Source of the DNA: Gonapodya sp. JEL0774
Taxonomy: Eukaryota > Monoblepharomycota > Monoblepharidomycetes > Monoblepharidales > Gonapodyaceae
Assembly (NCBI GenBank): GCA_027604505.1
Contig: JADIIX010000117.1
Location: forward strand, 1-64,000
Length of the DNA: 64,000 nt
Reading direction: 5' to 3'
Notes under the pieces: generated by a model
Seen by the model: the letters and a program-made list of their open reading frames with translations, nothing else
Databases searched by the model: none
Told to the model about the DNA's origin: nothing
Shown: piece after piece, positions 1 to 11,172 of the stretch
Position numbering within the stretch: the first letter of the stretch is position 1
Layout of the letters: every line of letters begins with the position of its first letter
Program-made: the position numbers and the translations under genes

Positions 1-25
1 GAAATCCCCACAGCCCCAAACGACT

Positions 26-506
26 ATGGATCCTTGGGCTGCGGCCCTACACCTCGACAATCGGCATCTTTTTGACGCAGCAGTTTATACTTTAGTCAGG
101 GCTCAAGCTGTGAACCTCGAGGAAGATGAACTTGGAATATGGGGTTTGATGAGTTTGAGACGGCGGAGGATTCTACCCCGGATGTTAAGAAGGAGGGCAC
201 CAATAATGACACGGAACACGGTGATGATAATGACACGGAAAGAGGAACTGGATAGCGACTGGTTTTACAAAGAGATGGTTGGATTCGTTTGGTGCCCCAC
301 AAGTGTCTTGCATCGCCGGCGACTGGAAGGAAACGGTGGATTTTCGGGGAAAGGGCGGACCACACAGAGTTTTTCGAGGAGAATCATCTGTTGAGTGGGA
401 GATGGGGCCAAGTGAGGGACGCGGGCGTCGACAGTTCTGCACCACTTATTTTTCAGGCGATTGTACCTATAATCGTTTACAACTGAGAGCTGAGCAAATG
501 TTGTAA
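26..506 (+). other. Unresolved coding-like segment at the window edge
   Basis: Three frames look partly coding here but no single model holds. Frame 2 is open from ATG 26 and reads like protein for about 40 codons. Frame 1 then shows an acidic stretch (148-252, with TPDVKKEGTNNDTEHGDDND) ending in TAG at 253, and reopens to 486 with a natural-looking sequence containing WGQVRDAG. Frame 3 is open 279-506. It may be the 3' part of a gene lying mostly outside the window, with introns or frame errors. I recognise no domain and assign no function. Confidence 0.2.
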
Positions 507-601
507 ATTGATATCGATGTTGATGGTTCGTGTTGTGGTGTGACCCTGTGTGTGTGGGTCTGCGCAGCGAGCATGCATGTCCGTCCGAACTGGTTGTCTC
601 A

Positions 602-2136
602 ATGTCATCAAACCAGATGTTATCTGAACGACCGGCGCCGACGCCTTCACACCATCAAACGCAACCGATTCGAGGAAGGCCGACGCTGCCCCCACTTCCC
701 CATCAACTGACTCCGACGCTCCAGGTAAGTGGGTTGCCGGGTTTTGGCGCACGCCGGCCACCTACATCAGTCCCGGCCGCACACCAGTCTTCCGATACAA
801 TGACGAACATCTATATCTGTGATGACTCGGAGTCTGCATCCAGGCCGACGTCAACCTCCCTATGCAACGCCACCAAGCCGGCGGGAACTGCTGCACAGTG
901 TTTACCCCATAAAGACTCGTCTTCAGCGAAACGTCTAACCGTCACGACTCTCGATGTGTCTGCTGGCACTGCTTCCGTGTCGTCTGCCTCCAAGCAGGTG
1001 CAGGAACAGCAGCTGCCTGGGCCACGAAAGGAGCTTGTTGTCGGGAGTGCGCGAGCAGTCGATAGTCCTCTGGGACCTTTTCCCCGTTTACTGAATGGTG
1101 ATTTATTGCTGATGGATCCGGGTGCCAACTCTGGGTCAGGACGGGCGTATCGGGACGGTGGTGAGTGCGGCGATACCGAAATTCGAGTAGGGCTACTGGA
1201 AATCATACGCAAACCGAAGGCATGGTCGCTACTCTGCAATCCGTGAGCGGAAATTCTTCTCCGGCATCCAGGCCCCCGGAACCAAGTCCACCAACTGCAT
1301 ACTTGACTACACCTCCGGCTGGTTTTACAAACCCACCGGGGCTGACAGCCACTTTATCGTTAACGCCCTCAGATACAAGTCCATTCCTCCTCCACCCATA
1401 CACTTCCCAGTATTTTACTAACGGCGGGTCTTTTAACGGGCCAGCGCCGGGACCGGGAAATGGTATCATCCGCACGCACAATCTGGCAGGCATCGGGAAA
1501 CCATCGAAGAAGGCTCTTCGCAAGGCCGCATTATGGGGGGCCTTTAAAATTGGAATTCGTGGTTCCCTGGACCAATTCTGTTTGACCACCACGTCCATAA
1601 TCTACTGCAGTGGGACCCCAAACGAGTTCCTGGTTGCATTTCCGCTTCCAGCCGTACTTTCTTCCGCCTCACCAAACTCATTGGTAGCGGTCCCAACTAC
1701 CTTGAACGTACGGAGCGGACAGATGGTTGTTTCGATTGTTCCCGAAATTACTTGTACAAAGGAAGTTGTGGGGATGGTCACAAGCTCTGCCACAGTGGAG
1801 CAAAACAGGCCAGCCACAGTGGGAAGGAGTGCCAATTCTGACCCCATTGACGTGGATGGGGTTTTCAGCTCCAGTGAAAATGCGTTAGAGGAGTCCGAAT
1901 CCAGATGCGCGAGGTTGTGCCCCAAGATGACTAAGGAGCAAACGGGAACATCTACCCCACACCTAGACCTGATAGGCACAACCCGAGGCGAAATCAGTGA
2001 GAATGTTGAACCGAAAACCGGGGGTGAGATATGCCAGGAGAAACCACAGGAAGAAACAAAAAAGAAGAGGAACCTCGATGAGCAGGCTTCAACAAGTGTG
2101 CAAGTTCCTATGGCAGGAAAGAAAAGGAAGCTGTAA
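602..2136 (+). CDS. Hypothetical disordered protein with basic C-terminal tail (two exons)
   Basis: Proposed exons are 602-1160 and 1220-2136, joined across a 59-nt GTGAGT...AG intron; the join keeps frame and gives 491 residues. ATG 602 is the first ATG of the open stretch. The first exon is rich in Pro, Ser and Thr. The second has an acidic run with DPIDVDG and ends in a lysine-rich tail (KKKRNLDE, then KKRKL at the stop) that resembles a nuclear localisation signal. No domain is recognised; a nuclear role is a guess from the basic tail. Part of exon 2 also reads plausibly in another frame (1200-1830), which lowers confidence. Confidence 0.45.
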
Positions 2137-3103
2137 TGACGAAAGGAACCGGGGTACAAGTGATTATAATAAGGGTCAGCTAAAGTTACATAATTGATTG
2201 GAGGGAGAGACTCGTCGTCCACCAAGAATACAAACAACATTTTTTTCCGTGACTTCACGTCGTTTTAGTCCGTAATACAGTACTCGCGGACCACTATACA
2301 GTGTCCACACGCTGCTTTATCTTTTTCGATACACTTTGTTGTGGTGGATCAAACCCATATAAACCCAATGTTATTGTAATCGCTTCGCAAACGTCACTTT
2401 CGGAAAGCAAACCATTTGGTTGAGTGAATCCCACAGCAGTATGACGGCCTGGAGGGATAGAAATTTCACTTTTCCAATTTACGACTTGTGACTCCCAAAC
2501 CCCAGCCGACTTGAATGCTCAGCAGATCCTGGAATTTCACGCCATAGTGCTACCTACGATTTTTTCTCTGCATAAGCCCTCAGTTCTCCTTTGTGATAGC
2601 GCGTTCACCTGGATAATAATGTATTGACGGATATGGCACCTGACACTACACAACAATGTCCCCGTTCACCGTTTCCTGCTCAGCACCGTGCCCAATGCTG
2701 TCCTCCTGTCAGTAGTTGTCTACGTCTCCACGTACTCAACACACCCCTACCCCCAGCACGTGCCACTCGACCACTCATTGCGTGCATACTTTTCCCCCAC
2801 AGACTACTGACACTAAAGGAAGACATCTGTCACCGAGTATATAGCTGACTTGACTTCCGATCAGATTCTGTAGAAATCAGGTTGTCACCTTCTTCTGTCA
2901 AGCTGAACACCTGGAGAGGACACGAATTTTCTGAATGAATTCGCCGGGTTCCGAAATCAATCCATTACAAAAAGAAACTATGTATGTATGAACTGCGCAG
3001 TCATTATCTCTACAAGGAATTGTGCTTGGAGCTACAAGAAAATCTACAGCGGAGACATTTGGGTGTCTCCGGTCTGTTGCCAGTGAGGTGATGAGTGCAC
3101 TTA
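2137..3103. other. Intergenic region and probable 3' part of the RRM gene
   Basis: No convincing gene. A 74-codon plus-strand frame at 2624-2848 has no family features. Minus-strand sequence below 3104 follows a GTAAGT donor and should hold the intron and last small exon of the RRM gene, but I could not fix the acceptor. Confidence 0.4.
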
Positions 3104-3540
3104 CCGGCGGAGGTAGCCAAAGAGGACTTCCACGAGGATCCCGGCCCCGGCGTGCCAAGTTGAGTGCGTCGACATCTCTTGAGGAAAGGCCACCGCCCAA
3201 CTTCTTAGGTACCCATCTGTTTCCACGTCTCTCCCTTTCCACGTCCACAAAAAGTATCCAACCATCCAAGCGGATTCCATTTGCGCCATAAAACGCCGCC
3301 TCGAAGTCCCCTCTCCGCTGATACTCCACAAATGCACAGTCTCGTGAATGACCATTGCGATCACGAGAAAATGACCACTTTATTCATATCTCCGAAACAC
3401 TCAAAGTGGTTTCGCAGAGTCTCTTCTGTGAGTAGTGGCGGAGCATTGGCGTATGTCTCCTGTGTTTTAGAACGCGAGGACGCCTTCTGCGCTCCACGAA
3501 CTCCAACACATATTTGTGCAGGCTGCCACTCGATTCTGGC
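3104..3540 (-). CDS. U1-70K / U11-35K-like snRNP RRM protein, partial and frame-broken
   Basis: The minus strand encodes an RNA-recognition motif followed by the hallmark of the U1-70K and U11/U12-35K snRNP family: an RNP1-like DCAFVEY, then LFVDVERER-type spacing, then a GGGL motif (KKLGGGLSS). The helix before RNP1 reads LTEETLRNHFECFGD. These proteins bind U1 or U11 snRNA stem-loop I and help recognise 5' splice sites in the nucleus. A GRDPRGSPLWLPPP stretch after GGGL fits either family. The helix and RNP1 are in different frames; dropping one T from a TTTT run (plus-strand AAAA, 3368-3371) restores the domain. The exon ends at a GTAAGT donor near 3104. No start codon lies in this exon, so 5' exons are missing from my model. 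Confidence 0.65.
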
Positions 3541-3761
3541 TCAGCCGGTCCAGAGAGTACTTGGAAATCCTCGTGGAAAGCTCCAGCCTACTTGTGATCA
3601 TGGAATCCGCAAGTTGCTTCCGTTAGACACGATTCCACCCATTATTTCTATTCGTCGCTTGAGGGGTGTTGAGCAAACTGCTACAGAGTGATGATGATGT
3701 TACCATAAATCTCCATTTATTCCCAGATTGAAACTGATTTGCTTGCCTGCAGAGAGTTCAG

Positions 3762-3935
3762 TTAGCCGGATTTTCCCAAGAGGGCCAGACGGACGTTGTC
3801 CATCAATCCGTCTCGCCCCATCAGCGTCCCATCAACTGAATATTGAACCGCATTGGTGAACCACAGTTCCCTCTGGTCCGTGGCTGGTTTGGTCGTTAAG
3901 GTGTTTTGGTGCCACAACCCCCACTGCCCCGACAT
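3762..3935 (-). CDS. Small unassigned ORF
   Basis: A 57-codon frame from ATG 3935 to a stop at 3762 on the minus strand. It contains RELWFTNAVQYSVDGTLMG and reads like folded protein, but I recognise no family. It could be the last exon of an unmodelled gene, or chance. It sits between the RRM gene (same strand) and the start of the amidohydrolase (opposite strand). Confidence 0.2.
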   Translation of the reverse strand: MSGQWGLWHQNTLTTKPATDQRELWFTNAVQYSVDGTLMGRDGLMDNVRLALLGKSG

Positions 3936-4159
3936 GAAACATCGTTTGAATGAATACACGAAATCCCCAAACTTTAATATTCCAGCAATCTCCCATCATG
4001 AGTTGGCGCTCGCGTTTTCCCTGTCTTTCTCATTCTCCGAGCCTTCAATCGCATTCCAAACGAATGGGGACTCCAAACTCATGGGGTCCCAAACTACCCA
4101 AGTCACCTTTACCTGAATTTATACACCAGTCACACTCTGGATCGCGATGCTTGTTTTCA

Positions 4160-5719
4160 ATGCCCCGTGTGCCTACTCCTCCTCTCGCGTCCGAGACTCG
4201 CCAGATTCTCTCGGAAATACGGTTCCCGATCGTGGACTCCCATCATCATATGTGGACCCACGATTCGATACCAGGCCACACTACTGATGTATGTAGTTAA
4301 CAGCACGGAATACTCATGGCTTGCGATTGGTGACTCTAGTCTTTTGTGTTGTCATCTCGAGAGGCCGCTAGTCGAGTTGACGTCGTGCACACGTACACGC
4401 ACAAGGATCTGATTCGTGACGTTGAGGAGACCGGAGTGAGGATTGTGGGCTCCGTCTTCATCGAGTTAGTGCTTTTCTCGATGGATTGTCCTGCTCAAAG
4501 AATTATTTGAGCATCAACTCTCCCTTCGTGTTCAATCACACTCACAGAGCAAGCTGGACGGATTACTCCAAGTTTGGATTGGCTAGTGAGACTGCGTGGG
4601 TTCAGGACGTTGCAGACCAGACTTGTAACCAGGTTGGAACAGGTTGGCACCTTTCCTCAACACTCCATGACAAGTGTCCAAACTTACACTGCCTACTCAT
4701 TGTTGCCTGCAGGCATCCAAAGCAACATCGACATGCGTCAACCCCGCACCTCCTTTGAAACGGAGCTCCGGGCCCACAAAGCTTATCCCAACTTCCGCGG
4801 CATCAGGCGACGAATGACAGCGCGCGGTGTTGATGGGAGTTACCCTCCTGGGATCGACGCAGACCCCACCGTCTTGGACCTCCCAAACGTGCGGGCAAAT
4901 TTTGAAGTGTTGAACAATCACGGGATGTGTTATGATCTCTGGTATCGTATGAGTGAGCATTCGTGCTTTGATGTTTGTTCATGTTTTGTTGCTCTGCATT
5001 CTTGCCAGCTCACAGTTTTCGACTTTGTGTGTCGCGATTTCCCTCAGAACCCGCTACCATGCAAACCACTGCGACCAAGTTCTTCTCCATTATTCGCGAC
5101 AATCCCGAAATCAAGTTTGTAATTAACCATTTTCTGGAGCCCGAGAACGTGTTTTCGGATGAGGTGATGTTCCGCAGGTGGAAGGAGATCATGCTGGACT
5201 ACGCAAAGTGAGCATCCGGAGATTTTACATTCCATAATGTCACTGGAAGACCATCGAGTGGAACAGTCAACCCCTGTATTTCGTCCCAGGTTTCCCAACG
5301 TGTTCGCTAAGCTCTCGGGGCTCATGAAGGGGCTTGGTGGTGGATTTGAGAAGTGGCCGGATCCGCGGAAGCCCTTTGCGCGAGAACTCGCCAGTAGTAG
5401 ATTCGGGGACCTTGTAGGGTTCACAGTGGACAAATTTGGCTCGGAACGGTGAGTCGGAGTCACATTGTGAGATCTTTGGGCAGTGTTCACGTTCCGACTT
5501 GCTGAAAGATGACCACGCTCTCTTCACCATTGTATAAACGTCAGATGCATGTTCGGCTCCAACTTCCCAGTCGACCGATTATCAGCCACATATGGGGAAC
5601 TCCTCGCGTGCTACTGGATCGTATGCAAGAGAAGAGGGTTGTCGGACGTCGCAATGCGCAATGTTTTTGCAGAGACGTGCAGGACCGTGTATAAGCTTCC
5701 AAATCCAGCAACATCATAA
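4160..5719 (+). CDS. Amidohydrolase family 2 (TIM-barrel metal-dependent hydrolase)
   Basis: A multi-exon gene for a COG3618-type amidohydrolase. The N-terminus (ATG 4160) reaches the metal-binding motif FPIVDSHHHMW about 25 residues in. Later exons give THKDLIRDVEETGVRIVGSV (about 4394-4470), RAHKAYPNFRGIRRRM (about 4770-4818), a strand with EIKFVINHFLEP (about 5108-5143), FPNVFAKLSGL (about 5290-5323) and the C-terminal signature MFGSNFPVDRL (about 5547-5580). The stop is TAA 5717-5719. Introns use GTATGT (4288), GTATGAGT, GTGAGC and GTGAGT donors. The family hydrolyses C-O or C-N bonds, often in lactones or amides; the substrate cannot be told from sequence. Exon edges around 4480-4710 are uncertain. 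Confidence 0.85.
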
Positions 5720-6392
5720 ATCGAACATCCGTCCGCCGAGTTTTGTCGCGTGTTGGACAAAGACAGTTATTTCGAGTATCAAGGCGATGATGGGCTACCG
5801 CAAACAACGTGAAGGGAAGGAACCGACATGATAATATCGTCGGACAACCGTTCGGTTGAGATATTTCAAAAGGTGCAGGGGAGTTGGATGGCCCGAATTG
5901 CTGGGATGAGGTATCAAGAATGGGCTCACCTCTGAATGCGCCAGAAGTTCGTTGGCAAAGCAGGGCGAGTGCCAGTAGTATCAAGCTTATTGCCTTGTGT
6001 ATTTTGATCTCGAATCTGCTTACAAAGCCGTTGGAGCTCGCGGTGTCATCTCGCACTGCAATGAAATGTCTAAACCGTATGCGAAATGTAAATCTTAAGC
6101 TGTGACTTTTTCCTGGCGTCTCGTTTGATTGAGCTTTCTGGTAGTGTGTTCGTGCATTAACCATTATATTCAACCGTACAGGTCCACCAAACAGTCTAGT
6201 ATATGCGTAATTGTTGATGTCCGACCTACCGCAAGGATCTATTTAACGTGTGTTGGACAAATCCTTGATGAGTCTTACTGTCATTTGCAACACACAGTAC
6301 AACTACCCGTCGATATGCTGGCTACATCTCTCTTATGAAACAACGGTGATAGTTCGTTAAAGGCTCCCTTCGAAATGAATTATGGTGCCCTT
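5720..6392. other. Convergent intergenic region
   Basis: Lies between the 3' ends of the amidohydrolase (+) and the redox fusion gene (-). Short frames exist but none has family features. I see no RNA gene. Confidence 0.4.
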
Positions 6393-9300
6393 TCATGCAA
6401 GCTCGACGACAGTTGCCTCTGGGTAGCCGCAGCTCAAGAGCATCTCGCTCACGGTACTCTTGAACCTTTTGGTGCCACAAATGAAAATCCGAGTCCCTTC
6501 AATTTGGGCAGTTGCACTTTTGAGAGAACCGGCACTGAAACGCGGGGCAGACTGTGAGCTGGGGTTCAGATTCGACATTTGCCTTGATAGGGGACGTGTC
6601 GTTATCTGCTCGGGTGGTGGGGGCATAGCTGAGCACAGAATCTCTTCGTTGAGATGACCCCGAAGACCAGTCCACTTTGGCAAAGTTGGAGCGGTTGTCA
6701 CGAACAACGAAACGAGAAGTATGATGATTGAGCGCTGACCTCTGGAGATGGAGCGATTGCCAGCGTGGTAACTTTCAGAGCACCATTGAGCTCGTTCACT
6801 AAAGTATCAAGAAAGGTACGACCATAACTTGGTCAAAGTCGAGTGTCAGGGCTGCTGTTGTGTGCTTCACTCGATAAACTCACATCTCATAGTCAGATTC
6901 AACAACATCAAGCAAGCGTATTGTAAACAGAGGCGATCCAGGCTCTCCTGGCTTGAGAGTGGGCGATCTTAATCCGCAACGGGCGTACCTAATGTCTGAG
7001 GTGAGTGATCGCTGCAACAGCGACTCCAAATTCTCTCACCATTCAATGATATTGATAAAAGGAGCAAGTCCAGTCCCGTGACACACCAATCCGATCGAGG
7101 AGAAGCACTTGGATTCGTGTTTTGAATTCCGCATTCTGTCGATCGGGTCTTCGGAGCGCGTGCGTGAATATACTCAGTGTAGGTTTGCAGCATTTGAATC
7201 ACCCACGGGACGATGAGGTCAACTCACTGAGACAAGCATCCTTACGGTTTACCATTATCCGCACCTGATGTCCGATCTCCAGTGCTTGCAGTAGTTGAGA
7301 CATTTTCCCCTCGGGGTGAATTTTGATGAGAAAGTCTATTGAATTCTTGCATTCGATCGATATTGGAGTGTACGAACGCGTGGCCAGCTCGTTTGTTGTT
7401 GAGTTGACGATTTGAAGAGTACAATGTTCGCCGGGTCGGAAAATGACGGGGCTTTTCGGATGGTTCCCATTGGCGTCTCGTATTTCAAACGAAAAGAGCA
7501 GGACTTTCTTTCGTGCCTTTGGTTCGGACATGGATGTTTTCATTATCAGTTTGAAGTAATGAAAGACTCTGGAGCTGAGGATGGAATCCATGGCAAGTTG
7601 ACCTTCTTGAATAGTTGCTATACTCGATGGGCCTTCAACCTCCGGGCCCTTGGGCACCAACTCAAGGATGGTAGATTTCATTATTTGACCAGATGTGGGC
7701 GCTTGTGCAATTCTGGCTACTTTCATAGTTCGCTGGAGATGGAGAGCGAACTATTGTTAAATTGATCACGATGAAGGAACCGGGGAAATGCTCACCAGTT
7801 GCAAAAGCGCAACACGTGAGTGCTCGTGAGAGACCATTCTAGTTTTCCCTTTTGATACTTCCAGGGATAGAGCATCCACACCGGAAAAGTACCGTGAAAT
7901 ATCCTGTAGCATGGCAGAACCAATATGTGATGAAAGTCAAGGATCCGTTGTCCATCTCTCTACTCACCATCCCAACCACGTGCAGTATTGGCGCGGCTCC
8001 TCCCGGATGCGATCGACAGTAATCACTCAGATCGTACACAATACCATCCACGATAACGAGTTTAGCACCATTAATGGTGCGATCGTTAATTGTGATGCGA
8101 ATGGGGTAGGGTTGAATGGTGCTCCCAGTTGAAAGTGTGGACAGTCACTGTACATTCTTTCCAGGTGATGGCCATAAGTCCTGTGTTGGTGTCCTTGCCA
8201 GATTCCAATTCGTCACCAATTGCGTGGGATCCCGACCAATCTCGACCAGTTATCTTCTGAAAGATATTTTGCCATTCGTGGAAAGTGATGAGAACCAAAT
8301 TCCACGAAATCACCACCACAACAAAAGTGACTTGAAACACCATGAGGTTGGGATTCTCTCTCAAGAATATCGACATTCCGCTGAATAGTGAGAGCAAGCG
8401 CAATTAGCAGGCAACTCCCGGAGATTGTAGAGATAGCGTACAGAAACGCATTGACCATATAGTCGTCGTCATGAGATACCCCAAAACACGATGAAACGCT
8501 TGTGTCTGAATCAGACGATGCCGAATGAAATTGCCAGCTGCGCCCATTTTCGACAGATAAACTGATGCTGTTGGACATGAGAGAAATCCAAGCAACACCT
8601 GTGTGATCATCAACCCGAGTAATATCTTGCCAAGGATAACATGAGCACTGTTGCCACTCAGCGTCATTATAATGCTCAGCAATACATTCACAACTGTCTC
8701 TGTAACAAGAATGCTCCTTTTTGAACAAAAATTGAATGTGTTCGGAACAAGGGAAGAGTTTAGTGCGCCCGCACTCACATAATCTCTCGGTGCCACGCCA
8801 GATAGTTCGCGTAGCGACTCGAGTAATGAACAATTACAATGGCCATCGGAGCGACAATGGAAAAAGAGACGAAAAGCAGTATGCCATGGAATATTTTGCG
8901 AACATTTCTTTGCCGTGCGGGATCTTGAGAGTTGTCGGATACTGGCGAACCACTCAACAGGTTGAGCGTCGTTGTTCCGACATTGTCTCCACTGATCAAA
9001 ACCGGAAAGATCAGTAAGATCACCCGGTCGTCGGGCTATGGGAAATTAATATCTCACTGGAAAGCGAACGTTTCCAAATTAGACCAGGAAAAATGTAACA
9101 ACAATGGACTTTCGAGCATTAATACGCGATCTTTGTTTGGTACCGCCTGTTGAGAGTTGCCTCGAGAAAGCAACTGCCTTGATGAAGCCAGGAAACTCTG
9201 GCGTAGCATCCTCAATGTCTGCGAGATTTTGAACGGCATCGAATTGCGGGAGTTGATATCCACTTGAATGCCTGAAAATTACCAAGAATGAATCGTATGC

Positions 9301-11172
9301 ACTTAGTACGCGATGAAACATCAATTGAGTCCTTCTTACAGATCCTGGACTGTGTTTGATGTCTTGATGTACGCGACAATATCCATATCTATCATGCTTT
9401 CACCAAATCCGATGGCAAACCATCCAGTGTATCGACATGCGACCTTGAAGTCAACGAATCCGTCGGATAACCGAATTTGCCAGCTGAGCTGCATCGATGT
9501 CCCCAGTGAGATGGTACTCCAGCTAGGTCCAAGTTCCACTGACACATCTGTTGCGCCATCGGACGGATCAGTGGAGACAGGTAGCGTGGTCAGATTGACC
9601 GACGAATACCCTGAAATCATGTTTCAAGTATCATTAGCCGGCAAATGCGTCCGATGACAGACAAAGTGAGGTGACTCACCGAGATCCATGAGCTTTTGCC
9701 AAGAACTGGCAAATTTCTCATAAACGATTGTGGAGTTTGCGGCATACCTTAATTGAAAAGGGAATCGCGCCATTGTTTCAACACCCCTTCTCTCTCATTC
9801 AATCACTACACTCACTGGAAAACGTAGTAGCGAAAAGTGTTGCTTTGCACGAGAGCGATATCTGATGGAAGCATCATAGTCTTTCCATCCCTGGAAAAAA
9901 ACTGTAAGTAACCGTTGGTGGCGGTGATATTCTTGAAAAACCTGGGCATGAAGAGGAATTGACACCAAGTGGCACTGAAAGAAAACATGAACCGCGGATT
10001 ACACCTTAAGTCAGTAAGGATTCCAAAATATGAATTCGAGAATCTAAGTGGGCGCCTTGTCCATGGTCCTACGTAACCGGAGCGATCGGCGTGAGGTTTG
10101 CACATTACAATAAGGAGTCCGCAGGAACAAGTGAACGCGACCCGCATGCATCACAAACCTCTACCCAAGCAATGTGCTCCAATTAGCGCAACGAGTTCTG
10201 CGTCGTTAAACCCCATGTTGGTCTGGAAAACGGAACGGAAATGGTCCTCGCCACCGGAAGGATCCGGGAGCCGGCTTGGTGTCACACCAGTACCAACAGC
10301 GAAATCAATGCGGCCGCAGCGAAAATTTACTTTGCAAGGCAAATTGCGGACAGAACAATGGTGTTGATCTGGTCACCTTGCAGGAAGTCTACAGGAGTTG
10401 ACACTCACGTAATGGACCACCGCTTGCGGTGATGGCAACAGAACCCGCAAAGGCCCAAATATCCGCGACTTGAGATGAGAGGATAAACAGGCGGAATTTA
10501 CACCCTGTATCGAATGAAGAACTAATGCGACGTCATACTTGCGACGTTCGGGTACCTAATCGAGATATCCGCGAGCATCCCGCGAGCAAGAGCAAGACCT
10601 GCGTTTTCAGCTGCAGGGCAAAACATTATCAAAACAAGCATCAAACTCGTTGTTGCAATGTGTCATGTGAGCACGTTTTCATGACTCACCCATGTCTGAC
10701 ATAGGCGAGAAACGCATAGTGGCGTGTATTCCACCTGTGTTGTCTGGTATATACACCATCAACAAACGTTAATGAAAGGTCAAGTGTGGCACAATACTTT
10801 GAGTGCGGACTTGCTTGTCATCAAAGAACGATGTCAGCGTGCACCCACTCAGCTTGGAATATGTTCCGGCGTCTTGAAACGCCAGTCGAACAAGGAGTGG
10901 CCCTATCCGACGGTCATAGTGAACGGTGTGGTTTCAGGCAATGAGAACAGAATCACTAAAGGTCATCTCTTCGCTCCAACATGACAATGAAACACACCAT
11001 GACCAGCTTGCACAAGGTTGTAAATGGTACTCCGAATGTCTAGCCACCCAGTGATCGTGGTTCCACAATATATTGAAGTATCGTTCTGAACTCCATTGGA
11101 GAAACCGAAGAGGATCGTTACAAAGTATGCAATCAGAATCAGAGTGTTTCGAAGAGAGCGTGTCATTTTCAT
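6393..11172 (-). CDS. Haem peroxidase-DOMON-cytochrome b561-cytochrome b5-FAD/NAD reductase fusion
   Basis: About twenty short exons on the minus strand read as one protein. ATG 11172 starts a signal-peptide-like stretch (RSLRNTLILIAYFVTILFG). The peroxidase domain (about 11060-9680) shows LLVRLAFQDAGTY, ADIWAFAG, LPDPSGGEDHF, the proximal-His motif ALIGAHCLGR, DRSGYVGPWT and LPSDIALV. A DOMON domain follows (9617-9085; TGWFAIGFGESM). Cytochrome b561 (about 9000-8160) has its four histidines in FHGILLF, AWHREI, SAHVILG and FHRVLGYL. Cytochrome b5 (8080-7798) has SHPGG and EHSRVAL. The reductase has RSYTPIS, GKMSQLL, HGTGLAPF and a FICGTKRF motif before the stop at 6393. Inferred topology: peroxidase and DOMON outside, b5 and FAD/NAD in the cytosol. 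The distal peroxidase His is Gln. The usual GPxG after the FAD domain was not found. Confidence 0.85.
10096..10158 (-). other. 63-nt intron with GT-AC ends in the peroxidase domain
   Basis: Protein homology fixes both edges. Upstream ends GAHCLGR plus one base; downstream resumes with HADRSGYVGPWT, and joining at these points restores the family pattern GAHxLGRAHxDRSGY. The intron begins GTTTGTG and ends GCAAAC, so it is GT-AC. No AG dinucleotide lies between the donor and the conserved exon. The next AG would delete DRSGYV. Confidence 0.6.

Noticed and set aside
1602-2258. 218-codon minus-strand ORF
   Set aside because: Antisense to the more plausible plus-strand exon with acidic and lysine-rich motifs; composition (Phe/Ser runs) is that of an antisense shadow.
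5541-6173. 210-codon minus-strand ORF
   Set aside because: Overlaps the well-supported C-terminal exon of the amidohydrolase and has no domain.
6393-11172. Bacterial origin of the redox fusion gene as a block
   Set aside because: The gene is split into about twenty exons by short fungal-type introns, so any transfer would be old; sequence alone gives no support.
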